This document shows, piece after piece, positions 54,301 through 61,916 of a stretch of 64,000 nucleotides of DNA (positions are counted from its first letter, which is position 1; every line of letters starts with the position of its first letter). The stretch covers positions 5,549 through 69,548 of the forward strand of contig CAAGCF010000011.1 in the NCBI GenBank assembly GCA_900768265.1, given 5' to 3'. This DNA comes from an uncultured Collinsella sp. (GTDB taxonomy: Bacteria; Actinomycetota; Coriobacteriia; Coriobacteriales; Coriobacteriaceae). Position numbers and translations under genes: made by a program. The notes below the pieces were generated by a model. That model was not told the DNA's origin. It saw only the letters and a list, made by a program, of their open reading frames with translations, and searched no databases.

Positions 54301-54804
54301 TGCATGGAGCTCGTGCACGGTGCGCTCGACGGCGGGCACCACATTCTGCTGTTCAGCCAATTTACGGGCATGCTCGATATCATCGGTAAGCGCCTGGCCA
54401 AGGAGGACATCGGCTTTCTTAAGCTCACGGGCGCATCGTCTAAGGAGAGCCGCGCCAAGATGGTCGCGCAGTTCCAGGCGGGCAAGGTGCCGGTGTTTCT
54501 GATCTCGCTCAAGGCGGGCGGCGTGGGCCTTAACCTGACGGCGGCCGATGTGGTCATTCACTACGACCCGTGGTGGAACGTGGCCGCACAGGACCAGGCG
54601 ACCGACCGTGCGCATCGTATTGGCCAGCAGCACACGGTGACCGTGTACAAGCTCATCGCCAAGGACACGATCGAGGAGCGCATCATGCAGATGCAGGAGT
54701 CCAAACGCGACCTGGTCAATAGCGTGCTCGGCGGCGACGGCATCTCGTCGGCGCTGTTTACCCGCGAGGATGTTCTGGCACTGCTCGGCGGCGACGGGCG
54801 CTAG
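51340..54804 (+). CDS. SWIM zinc-finger SNF2-family ATPase
   Basis: Predicted 1154 residues. ATG 51340 (GGAGGAAG upstream) is preferred over TTG 51310. A SWIM zinc finger lies near residues 65-95 (CDCPAAYRYPGMCKH). A long region typical of bacterial SNF2-associated proteins fills the middle. The ATPase is C-terminal: DDMGLGKTLQM, VLDEAQYIKNP, LTGTPIENRLSELW, then LFSQFTGMLDII and TDRAHRIGQ. Bacterial SNF2 proteins translocate on DNA and remodel protein-DNA complexes. The location just after dnaE suggests a link to replication or repair, but no specific role is known. Confidence 0.9.
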   Translation: MAQGTFVQALRKEAALSGTFMKGRSLMLNGAVLSIEDSGSRFSKNVTVEGSVRGSRGDLYKTHVALDMDEHEVIDYDCDCPAAYRYPGMCKHAIATALAYLDASGIEPVEGLRTPVRTFTATPKQAARPVSAAPAVNLNFPFPAPVPTSPSLMKALSDLSDARMDELAGMRRKLAGTVDPDAPKAVLEPSLVPYYNPLFADRFSWALEFRIRCGSVSYVVKDIDGMADAYVRGGTFSYGKKLTFVHTPEAFEDVSTKLLNLVVTTVAYLDDITSSRSASYDFARSGFVAERQLPLSEHSIVYVLDLLRGQTISFEPAWSRGTTTHRTYDVAVELPPEGEDEALSKRPPLLAAKIAPAAGGSYDLRLPADMYCFASGDVAYLVDTHRARRADAAFAQHAAPFLSRLLPCRTPVHIAAEQVGEFCRMALPILRDYTDLTAPAALDTVAPEPSFAMAIGVDDGLVTCKITVSYGDWSADLFSLGAPGSPFEDQRPGVPPRDEVAEFRVMDTAAMYFDFQEGGLAFEERDDESLFCLLTEGLSALSELGEVMLSDRLRQVSVRPAPKLSVRATVKSNLLDVELGASGLSVADLAIYLDSYKRHQTFARLTSGDIVRLDEGARSAFGLAEDLGVDAVDLLDGVSLPASSTLFVDSMLARTPALEADRDAAFRRTVERLDTLGKMDFTVPASLKATLRGYQVDGYQWLGSLEHLGLGGILADDMGLGKTLQMIAHILARVEAGDTKPTLVVCPASLVYNWTAELERFAPSLDVCAIVDAKAQRRVQIAGVAEHNVVVTSYDLMRRDIDEYAEQDFARVVLDEAQYIKNPLTQVARAAKRLPAGVRFALTGTPIENRLSELWSIFDFLMPGLLGTRESFAKRFESPVEHAEGDSAARLQALVSPFVLRRVKEDVVADLPEKIEDTVMAQLTGEQRKLYLANQDRIAQQVQHREASEFKKDKLKVLAELTKLRQICCDPRLHYEDYKAGSAKLDACMELVHGALDGGHHILLFSQFTGMLDIIGKRLAKEDIGFLKLTGASSKESRAKMVAQFQAGKVPVFLISLKAGGVGLNLTAADVVIHYDPWWNVAAQDQATDRAHRIGQQHTVTVYKLIAKDTIEERIMQMQESKRDLVNSVLGGDGISSALFTREDVLALLGGDGR

Positions 54805-54905
54805 TCTCGCTCGTTATGTGTTCATTTGCCATGCCGTGGATGGTTTGCCCGCCTTTGGGCATAAGAACCATCGAGAACATCGGCACATCAGCAAAGGAGA
54901 ACATC

Positions 54906-55268
54906 ATGGCGAAATTTTTTAAGGACCCCGACGGCAAGCTCATTGCCGCCCTTGGCAACGACGTTGCAACCCCTGCCGGCTGCACGGAGCTGACCGCGAA
55001 CACCGAGGACGCGGCGCACGAGAAGCACGTGCCCGTCGTCGAGAGCGAGCGCGACGGTCACGTGATCCGCGCGCGCGTGGGCTCGGTCGAGCACCCTATG
55101 GTGCCCGAGCACTATATTGAGTGGATCGCCCTTGAGGCCGAGGGCCGTCTGGAGGTCCATTACCTCCAGCCCGGCATGAAGCCCGCGACGTTTTTTGCCG
55201 GCGGTTCCAAGACCGGTACCGTCTATGCCTACTGCAACCTGCACGGGCTGTGGTCCGCGACGTTCTAG
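54906..55268 (+). CDS. Desulfoferrodoxin-type superoxide reductase
   Basis: Predicted 120 residues from ATG 54906 (AAAGGAGA upstream). The catalytic iron ligands are four histidines (41, 63, 69, 113) and one cysteine (110), in EKHVP, EHPMVPEHYIEW and YAYCNLHG. The N-terminal rubredoxin-like cysteines of class I enzymes are absent, so this is a single-iron form. It reduces superoxide to hydrogen peroxide, protecting an oxygen-sensitive cell that carries [FeFe] hydrogenase. Confidence 0.92.
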   Translation: MAKFFKDPDGKLIAALGNDVATPAGCTELTANTEDAAHEKHVPVVESERDGHVIRARVGSVEHPMVPEHYIEWIALEAEGRLEVHYLQPGMKPATFFAGGSKTGTVYAYCNLHGLWSATF

Positions 55269-55315
55269 GAGCGCGCCCCCGCTCGGGGTATCATAGCTAG
55301 CATATGCACATGCGA

Positions 55316-55346
55316 GCGCCGACTGCATCATGCGGCCGGCGCTTTT
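55316..55346 (+). terminator. Terminator after the superoxide reductase gene
   Basis: GCGCCG pairs with CGGCGC around 15 bases, followed by TTTT. Confidence 0.65.
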
Positions 55347-55385
55347 ACTACGACAACGATGGTTTACGACGGAAAGGGCTGAGCC

Positions 55386-57371
55386 ATGAAGCTCGCACTT
55401 GCACAGATCGATATGCGCCTGGGTGATATTGAGGGTATCTGCGGCCGCATCGAGGACCAGGCGCGCCTGGCCCACGAGCGCGGTGGGCGTGTGCTGTGCG
55501 TGCCGGCTCCGCTCTTTATGGGAGCCCTGCCCGGCGGCTTGGTGGGCGCTGCCGACTTTGGGCACGACATGCTGACGGGTCTGACCGGCGTCGCCGAGCG
55601 TATCCAAGAGCTCGATATGATCTGCATCGTGCCCGCGGCGGTTTCGTTTGAGGGCCAGCCCCTGCTCGACTACATGATGCTCAAGGACGGCCATGTGGTG
55701 CCGGCCCGTTCGAGCATTGCCCTGCAGCGTGGCGAGAACAACGACGCGCGTTGGGCGCCGCCGGTGTTCGACGTGGACGGCGTGCGCATCGCCGTGATCT
55801 TCGACTTGGACCGTGAGCTCGAGATGCTGCCGACCGGCGTCGACCTCATTGCGTATTTCCAATTCAACGCATTCGATATGACCGACCGCGAGACCGCCGC
55901 GATCGCCGCCGTGCGCAGCGGAGCCTACCGCAAGATCGCGTCCAAGCGCAGCGTGTGGTTTGCCTGCATGGCGCCGGTCGGTGCGTACGACGAGTCGGTG
56001 TATACCGGCGGCTCGTTTGTGCTCGACGACTGCGGTCGCGTGGTGGCCCAAGCGCCATGTTTTGAAGAGAGCCTACTGGTTCAGGAGATTCAGCGCGGTG
56101 TGATGCTCGATGCCTTGGAGGACCACGAGCTGCCCGAGTTTCGTTCCGAGGAGTGGTTGTGGCAGGCGCTGGTGCTCGCCGTTCGCGATAATGCCCGCGC
56201 CCGCGGTACGTCGCGCGCCGTGGTGGCGCTCGAGGGCGATCTGCCGTCGTCCCTGCTGGCGGCGCTTGCCGTTGACGCCCTGGGTCCGCGTAATGTGGTC
56301 GGCCTGGTGCTGGGACGCAACCGCATCTTTACGCCGGCACAGGAGGAGGCCGAGGCTGCTCGCTGTGCCGCCGTCCGCGCCATTGCCGAGCGCCTGCATA
56401 TTCGCACGGTTGAGCGCGATGCGCCGGATGCCGCGCGTGTGCTCGACCGCGATGTGTCGGCGGGCGACGCCGAGCGCCTGCGCTCTCGCACGCTGGGTCT
56501 CATGCTGGAGGACACGGCGCTCGAGCTGGGTGCGATGGCGTTGAGCCCGCTTTCTAAGACCGAGTACGCGTTGGCGGCACCGGCACTTTGCGGTGGCTAC
56601 CAGGGCGATTACGCGCCCTTTGGCGACGTATACCTGTCGACGCTCGAGTTTGTGGCGCGCGTGCGCAACCGTACGTCTGCCGTGGTGCCGCAGGAGCTCG
56701 TGACGCTCAACGCGGTGGAGGATTGCATGGAGCGCGTGCTGGCGCAAGCGCTCTCGACGCTTGACGGTCCGGTCGACATGCTCGACCGCGCGGCGCAGCT
56801 GCTTGGCGGGCTTGAGCCGGGCGAGGTCGATGGCACGCTCGAGTCGCACGTGGACCGCAACCGACCCTTCGACGACATCCCAATGGCCGCCGGCAAGCCC
56901 GAGGCTTGCTCGCTGCTGTTGATGCTCGTGCGTCAGGGAGAGGCGGCTCGCCGCCAGCTGCCGACGACGCCGATTGTCTCGGCCCGTTCGTTTGCCGAGC
57001 GTGCTTGGCCGTATATGCTCGCGTGGTCCGATCTTGGCCTGAGCGGTAAAGAGCGCATGACGGTCGATTCGCTGGCGCGCGCTGAGGTGAACCGCTTTGC
57101 TGACGAGGATACAAGCGAGCGCATGCGTGGTGAGATGATGGGCATTTTGGGCGAGCTGCTGGGTATTTCGCCCGAGCAGATGGAGGAGCTGCGCTCCGAG
57201 GACGGCCAGCGCCGCCTGCACGAGGGCATGAAGAAGTTTGAGGGCGAGGTCCAGGACGCCATCGATAAGATGATGGGCGGCCAGGGCGGGCCGCAAGGTG
57301 GGCCCCAGGGCACGCCGATGCCACAGCCGCCGGTTGATCCCCGACAGTTCCCGTTCTTCTCGCAGAACTAA
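55386..57371 (+). CDS. NadE-like protein lacking catalytic motifs
   Basis: Predicted 661 residues with the domain order of glutamine-dependent NAD synthetase: nitrilase-type domain (1-~260), then an adenylating domain (~270-540). The residues that do the chemistry are changed. The Glu expected near residue 42 is missing (VPAPLFMG), the Lys motif is SSIALQRGE, and the Cys site reads AVIFDLDRE. The ATP-binding SGGxDS loop reads EGDLPSS, and TTGNKSE became SPLSKTE. A ~120-residue C-terminal extension, ending Gly/Gln/Pro-rich, is not part of NadE. It is probably a non-catalytic paralogue with a binding or scaffold role. Confidence 0.8.
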   Translation: MKLALAQIDMRLGDIEGICGRIEDQARLAHERGGRVLCVPAPLFMGALPGGLVGAADFGHDMLTGLTGVAERIQELDMICIVPAAVSFEGQPLLDYMMLKDGHVVPARSSIALQRGENNDARWAPPVFDVDGVRIAVIFDLDRELEMLPTGVDLIAYFQFNAFDMTDRETAAIAAVRSGAYRKIASKRSVWFACMAPVGAYDESVYTGGSFVLDDCGRVVAQAPCFEESLLVQEIQRGVMLDALEDHELPEFRSEEWLWQALVLAVRDNARARGTSRAVVALEGDLPSSLLAALAVDALGPRNVVGLVLGRNRIFTPAQEEAEAARCAAVRAIAERLHIRTVERDAPDAARVLDRDVSAGDAERLRSRTLGLMLEDTALELGAMALSPLSKTEYALAAPALCGGYQGDYAPFGDVYLSTLEFVARVRNRTSAVVPQELVTLNAVEDCMERVLAQALSTLDGPVDMLDRAAQLLGGLEPGEVDGTLESHVDRNRPFDDIPMAAGKPEACSLLLMLVRQGEAARRQLPTTPIVSARSFAERAWPYMLAWSDLGLSGKERMTVDSLARAEVNRFADEDTSERMRGEMMGILGELLGISPEQMEELRSEDGQRRLHEGMKKFEGEVQDAIDKMMGGQGGPQGGPQGTPMPQPPVDPRQFPFFSQN

Positions 57372-57439
57372 ACTGGGGATAGGATTCGCTCCCAACCCCG
57401 ATACTTCAACTAAGCATCTTGGCCCCGTTGTGTTATTCT

Positions 57440-57453
57440 AGAACAGACGTTCG
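57440..57453. promoter_or_regulatory. LexA/DinR-type SOS box before ruvCAB
   Basis: aGAACAGACGTTCG fits the Gram-positive LexA consensus CGAACRNRYGTTYG at all but the first base. It lies 56 bases before the ruvC start, next to a TATTCT -10-like hexamer (57434-57439), so DNA damage should induce the operon. Confidence 0.7.
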
Positions 57454-57508
57454 TGAATGATGCGCGGGGCCTTGTCTCGCGCTGCGCTTGTGGCGAGGGG
57501 AGGTTGGC

Positions 57509-58030
57509 TTGGTCATTTTGGGTATCGACCCCGGTTTGGCCCATACGGGTTGGGGGATTATCGAGGAGCGTCGCGGCGAGGTTCGCTGCCGTGCCTACGG
57601 TTGTATCGAGACCAGCGCGGGCAGTCCGCTCGCGGTGCGCCTGTCGCATATCGCCCGCGACCTCAAGGGTGTCGTGGAGCGTTATCGACCCGATACCGCT
57701 GCTATCGAGAGCATTTACTTTGGCGCTAACGTTCGCTCGGCCATCCCTACGGCGCATGCCCGCGGTGCTGCACTCGTGGCGCTTTCGGAATGCGCGCTCG
57801 AGATCGGCGAGTACACGCCCATGCAGATCAAGCAGGCTGTGGTGGGCACCGGTGCCGCAGTTAAGCGGCAGGTCGCCTACATGGTGCGCACGCTCACGCA
57901 GCTCGACCACGACCCGCATCCCGACCATGCCGCCGATGCCCTGGCTTGCGCCATCTGCCACGTTAACCTCAGCCGCACCCGGGCGCTTACCGGCGGCGAG
58001 TTCTATCAACAGAGAGGAACCGGATACTGA
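57509..58030 (+). CDS. ruvC: Holliday junction resolvase RuvC
   Basis: Predicted 173 residues from TTG 57509, chosen because GAGGGGAGG lies five bases upstream and the family N-terminus (VILGIDPGLAHTGWG) begins there. The acidic active site can be seen in GIDPGL, AIESIYFG and HPDHAADALA. It cuts Holliday junctions symmetrically after RuvAB migration. Overlaps ruvA by one base. Confidence 0.95.
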   Translation: MVILGIDPGLAHTGWGIIEERRGEVRCRAYGCIETSAGSPLAVRLSHIARDLKGVVERYRPDTAAIESIYFGANVRSAIPTAHARGAALVALSECALEIGEYTPMQIKQAVVGTGAAVKRQVAYMVRTLTQLDHDPHPDHAADALACAICHVNLSRTRALTGGEFYQQRGTGY

Positions 58031-58650
58031 TGATCTCCCAGCTCCATGGAACGCTTGTCGAGGCCACGATGAGCTCGGCCGTCGTCGATGTGTCGGGCGT
58101 GGGCTTTGAGCTCGGCATCTCGGGCAGTACCGCGGCCACGTTGCCGACGTTTGGCGGCGAGGTTCGCCTATACACGCGCATGCAGGTGCGCGAGGACGCC
58201 ATGACGCTCTTTGGCTTTGCCTCCAAGGACGAGCGCACGATGTTCGATCGGCTCGTGTCCGTCTCGGGCGTCGGTCCGCGCCTGGCGCTTGCTGTGCTCT
58301 CCACCTATACCGTGGGGCAACTGTATTCCCTGGTAATGGCCGAGGATGACAAGGGCATGGCCAAGGTACCCGGTGTGGGCAAAAAGACAGCGCAGCGTCT
58401 GATCCTGGAACTCAAGAGCACCTTTGCCAAGGACAAGGGCTTTGTGCCGGTCGACGTGATTCCCGGTCAGGTTGCGATGCCGGTTCCCGCCGCCGCTCCC
58501 TCGGCGATTGATGACGCCCGCGCGGCGCTCCTCTCCATGGGCTTTAGCCCGCAGGAGACCGATGTCGCCCTGAGCGGGTATGATGGGCAGGATATGCGTG
58601 TCGAGGATCTGCTCGGCGCGGCGCTTAAGCGACTCGGAATGGATGCGTGA
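58030..58650 (+). CDS. ruvA: Holliday junction DNA helicase subunit RuvA
   Basis: Predicted 206 residues; ATG sits in a TGATG overlap with the ruvC stop. An OB fold (1-~65) is followed by helix-hairpin-helix motifs (SVSGVGPRLALAVL, KVPGVGKKTAQRLI) and a C-terminal three-helix domain (ALLSMGFSPQETDVAL) that binds RuvB. It forms tetramers that hold the four-way junction. Confidence 0.96.
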   Translation: MISQLHGTLVEATMSSAVVDVSGVGFELGISGSTAATLPTFGGEVRLYTRMQVREDAMTLFGFASKDERTMFDRLVSVSGVGPRLALAVLSTYTVGQLYSLVMAEDDKGMAKVPGVGKKTAQRLILELKSTFAKDKGFVPVDVIPGQVAMPVPAAAPSAIDDARAALLSMGFSPQETDVALSGYDGQDMRVEDLLGAALKRLGMDA

Positions 58651-59717
58651 TGTGGGAAGCCGATGACTCTCAGGACCTGTGGGCGACGCCCGGCAACTCG
58701 CCGGCGGCATCCATGGCGCACGGCGAGCGCATGGTGGGCTCGGAGCTGACGGCCGAGGACCTCGATGTCGACCGCACCCTGCGTCCCCAGCGCTTGGACG
58801 ACTATTGCGGTCAGGAGCATATCAAGCAGAGCCTGCGCGTGCTCATCGAGGCGGCGCAGAGCCGTGGCGAGACGCTCGACCACGTTATCTTTTCGGGCCC
58901 TCCGGGTCTGGGTAAGACCACGCTGGCCACGGTTATCGCCAACGAGCTGGGCGCTCAGATTAAGACGACGAGCGGCCCCGCTATTGCGCGTACCGGCGAC
59001 CTGGCGGCTATCCTGACTAACTTGCAGCCGGGTGACGTGCTGTTTATCGACGAGATTCACCGCCTCAACCGCTCGGTCGAGGAGGTCCTGTATCCTGCGA
59101 TGGAGGACTTTGCCCTCGATATCGTGATCGGCAAGGGTCCGGCTGCACGCTCGATTCGCCTGGATATCCCCAAGTTCACGCTGGTGGCGGCAACGACTCG
59201 CTCGGGCATGTTGACCGGCCCGCTACGCGACCGTTTTGGCATTTCGTATCGCCTGGATTACTACACCGTCGAGGAGCTTGCCCAGATTGTGACGCGCTCG
59301 GCGACCATCCTGGGCGTGACGATCGACCATCCCAGCGCGCTCGAGATCGGCTCACGCTCGCGTGGTACGCCGCGCCTGGCCAACCGTCTGCTCAAGCGCG
59401 TGCGCGACTACGCGCAGGTGCGCGGCAACGGTCCTATTGAGCTTGATATTTGCCGTCAGGCGCTCGAGTTCTTCGAGATTGATGAGCTTGGTTTGGACTG
59501 GATGGACATTCGTATCTTGGAGACACTCGCCAAGACGTTCTCCGGCCGTGCCGTTGGCTTGACCACGCTTGCCAGTGCGGTGGGCGAGGACCCGGGTACG
59601 CTTGAGGACGTCTACGAGCCCTATCTGCTGCAGTGCGGCTTGATGATTCGCACACCGCAGGGTCGCCAGGCAACGCCTCGCACCTTTGAGCATTTGGGAA
59701 TTGAGCCGACCGTTTAG
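58650..59717 (+). CDS. ruvB: Holliday junction branch migration ATPase RuvB
   Basis: Predicted 355 residues from ATG 58650 in a TGATG overlap with ruvA; GTG 58647 is possible. Walker A GPPGLGKTT, Walker B LFIDEIHRL, sensor and arginine-finger region TTRSGMLTGPLRDRFG, and a C-terminal winged helix (RTPQGRQATPRTFEHL). It is the hexameric motor that drives branch migration with RuvA. Confidence 0.97.
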   Translation: MWEADDSQDLWATPGNSPAASMAHGERMVGSELTAEDLDVDRTLRPQRLDDYCGQEHIKQSLRVLIEAAQSRGETLDHVIFSGPPGLGKTTLATVIANELGAQIKTTSGPAIARTGDLAAILTNLQPGDVLFIDEIHRLNRSVEEVLYPAMEDFALDIVIGKGPAARSIRLDIPKFTLVAATTRSGMLTGPLRDRFGISYRLDYYTVEELAQIVTRSATILGVTIDHPSALEIGSRSRGTPRLANRLLKRVRDYAQVRGNGPIELDICRQALEFFEIDELGLDWMDIRILETLAKTFSGRAVGLTTLASAVGEDPGTLEDVYEPYLLQCGLMIRTPQGRQATPRTFEHLGIEPTV

Positions 59718-59790
59718 GACGGGTTTGTAGGCTATCGCTGAGCATTGGATAAACATATCGCCGTTTGTCGGTTGCGGGTGCTTTACTATT

Positions 59791-59808
59791 GCGCGCCCGT
59801 GCTATGCT
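59791..59808 (+). promoter_or_regulatory. Extended -10 promoter of fhs
   Basis: TGCTATGCT holds a TG-extended -10 (TATGCT, 59803-59808) about 40 bases before the start codon. No strong -35 is seen, consistent with an extended -10 promoter. Confidence 0.55.
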
Positions 59809-59848
59809 GAATTGGTCTTTTTCTCATCCGGTAACGAAAGGACCGTCC

Positions 59849-61516
59849 ATGCCTACTGACATCGAAATCGCACGTTCCGTCACGCCGCTGCCCATTACCG
59901 AGGTGGCTAAGAACGCCGGCGTCGACGTAAAGCACCTGATTCCGTACGGCTTCGACAAGGCTAAGGTCGACTACTCTCTGCTCAATGAGCCAACTGATCA
60001 CCAGGCTAAGCTCGTCCTCGTGACCGCCATCAACCCCACGCCTGCGGGCGAGGGTAAGACCACCACGACCATCGGTCTGGCCGATGGCCTGCGCCGTCGC
60101 GGCGTCAAGAGCGCTGTGGCCCTGCGTGAGCCTTCGCTCGGCCCCGTCTTTGGCGTCAAGGGCGGTGCCGCTGGCGGCGGCTGGGCTCAGGTCATCCCCA
60201 TGGAGGACATCAACCTGCACTTTACCGGCGACTTCCATGCCATTGGTGCCGCCAACAATCTGCTGGCAGCCATGCTCGACAACCATATTCAGCAGGGCAA
60301 CCAGCTCGGCATCGACGTTAAGCGCATCACCTGGAAGCGCGTCGTCGACATGAACGACCGTCAGCTGCGCCATGTTATCGACGGCATTGGCGGCAAGGCC
60401 CAGGGAGTGCCGCGCGAGGACGGCTTCGATATCACCGTTGCCTCCGAGGTCATGGCAATCCTGTGCCTGTCCACGAGCATCAATGACCTCAAGGAGCGCT
60501 TGGGCGAGATCGTTGTCGGCTACAGCTATGCCGGCGAGCCCGTCCGCGCACGCGACCTTAAGGCCCAGGGAGCTATGGCCGCACTGCTCAAGGACGCGCT
60601 CAAACCCAACCTGGTCCAGACGCTCGAGGGTACGCCTGCGTTTGTTCACGGCGGTCCCTTCGCCAATATTGCTCACGGCTGCAACTCCATCATGGCCACC
60701 CGCATGGCCATGCGCTTCGGCGACGTCGCGATTACCGAGGCCGGTTTCGGTGCCGACCTGGGTGCCGAGAAGTTCCTCGACATCAAGTGCCGCATGACGG
60801 GCGTTCGCCCCAGCGCTGTCGTGGTCGTCGCCACTGCCCGCGCGCTTAAGTACAACGGCGGTGTTGCCAAGGCCGACCTCAACGAGGAGAACCTCGAGGC
60901 CCTCAAGGCTGGCATGCCCAACCTGCTACGCCACGTCGACAACATTCAGAATGTCTACGGTCTGCCCTGCGTGGTCGCCATCAACCGCTTCCCGACGGAC
61001 ACCGAGGCCGAGCTCGAGCTCATCGAGTCCGAGTGCCAGAAGCTCGGTGTCAACGTTAAGCTGTCCGAGGTCTGGGCCAAGGGCGGCGAGGGCGCGCTCG
61101 ACCTGGCCGATGAGGTCATGCGCCTGATCGAGCAGCCGAGCGAGCTCAAGTTTGCCTACGAGGACGGTGCCGATGTGGCCGACGCCCTGGAGGCTGTTGC
61201 CACCAAGGTCTACCGCGCCGATGGCGTCGACTTTACGCCGGCTGCCAGGCGTCAGCTCGCCGAGCTGCGCGAGAACGGCTTTGGCAACCTGCCGGTGTGC
61301 GTGGCCAAGACGCAGTACAGCTTTAGCGACAACGCCAAGGCGCTGGGCGCTCCCGAGGGCTTCCGCATCACGGTGCGCGAGCTCAAGGTTTCCGCCGGTG
61401 CCCACTTTGTGGTCGCGCTGACCGGCAACGTTCTGACCATGCCCGGCCTGCCCAAGGTTCCCGCGGCCGAGAACATCGACGTCGACAACGACGGCAACAT
61501 CACCGGCCTGTTCTAA
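59849..61516 (+). CDS. fhs: Formate-tetrahydrofolate ligase
   Basis: Predicted 555 residues from ATG 59849 (GAAAGGA upstream). The ATP-binding loop is PTPAGEGKTTTT (~61-72), and the family strings GVKGGAAGGGWAQV, FTGDFHA and VHGGPFANIAHGCNS are present. It makes 10-formyl-tetrahydrofolate from formate, feeding purine synthesis and one-carbon flow in an anaerobe. Codon use is strongly biased, suggesting high expression. Confidence 0.97.
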   Translation: MPTDIEIARSVTPLPITEVAKNAGVDVKHLIPYGFDKAKVDYSLLNEPTDHQAKLVLVTAINPTPAGEGKTTTTIGLADGLRRRGVKSAVALREPSLGPVFGVKGGAAGGGWAQVIPMEDINLHFTGDFHAIGAANNLLAAMLDNHIQQGNQLGIDVKRITWKRVVDMNDRQLRHVIDGIGGKAQGVPREDGFDITVASEVMAILCLSTSINDLKERLGEIVVGYSYAGEPVRARDLKAQGAMAALLKDALKPNLVQTLEGTPAFVHGGPFANIAHGCNSIMATRMAMRFGDVAITEAGFGADLGAEKFLDIKCRMTGVRPSAVVVVATARALKYNGGVAKADLNEENLEALKAGMPNLLRHVDNIQNVYGLPCVVAINRFPTDTEAELELIESECQKLGVNVKLSEVWAKGGEGALDLADEVMRLIEQPSELKFAYEDGADVADALEAVATKVYRADGVDFTPAARRQLAELRENGFGNLPVCVAKTQYSFSDNAKALGAPEGFRITVRELKVSAGAHFVVALTGNVLTMPGLPKVPAAENIDVDNDGNITGLF

Positions 61517-61541
61517 GCCTGCTGTCCATAGCTGCTTGCCC

Positions 61542-61578
61542 GCCCCGCCGCGCCCACCAAGGCCCGGCGGGGCTTTTT
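61542..61578 (+). terminator. Intrinsic terminator of fhs
   Basis: GCCCCGCCG pairs with CGGCGGGGC, followed by TTTTT. Confidence 0.85.
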
Positions 61579-61579
61579 G

Positions 61580-61610
61580 ATCCCAAGGGGACGGAGGAAA
61601 GCGGATCATT
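61580..61610. repeat. 31-bp intergenic repeat, copy 4 (inverted)
   Basis: TGATCCC..GGGGACGGAGGAAAGCGGATCA directly follows the fhs terminator, just as copy 3 follows the YerC-type terminator. Confidence 0.8.
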
Positions 61611-61654
61611 CTGTGGCTGTTGGGTCAATGAGGCTATCTGTATGGGGTCGTTCG

Positions 61655-61813
61655 TCCAAAACTATGCCGGTTTACTACGATGAATTGGTATACCTCGACC
61701 ATATCTGGATTTTCCGATAATGACCGATTCGTCTACCTGCGGTTTTGTTTTCCTGTAACGTAGCGTGCTCAGGTTCGGGCGATTTATCGTAGTAAACCGG
61801 CATAGTTTTGGAC
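61655..61813. repeat. 159-bp element with perfect 28-bp terminal inverted repeats
   Basis: The left arm at 61655-61682 begins GTCCAAAACTATGCCGG, and the right arm at 61786-61813 ends CCGGCATAGTTTTGGAC. All 28 positions match. The 103-base centre is A+T-richer than the surroundings and encodes nothing recognisable. The shape is that of a miniature inverted-repeat element, but no target-site duplication is evident. Confidence 0.85.
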
Positions 61814-61823
61814 GTGGCGGCAA

Positions 61824-61860
61824 TGTTGCGCAACAAGAATCGTGATTTCTCTCGTACGGT
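61824..61860 (+). promoter_or_regulatory. Shared GTTGCGCAAC palindrome with -10-like hexamer (site 5)
   Basis: TGTTGCGCAACA at 61824-61835, with TACGGT at 61855-61860, 23 bases after TTGCGC. It lies 11 bases beyond the 28-bp inverted-repeat element, 50 kb from the other four sites, and again before a zinc-ribbon gene. Confidence 0.65.
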
Positions 61861-61916
61861 GTAGTTGGAAGAACCGCGCGGGCGCATTGCGGCTGCGATG
61901 AGAGACGGGAGATGCG

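Noticed and set aside
61655..61813. Insertion sequence
   Set aside because: There is no transposase and only 103 bases between the ends, so it can be at most a non-autonomous element.
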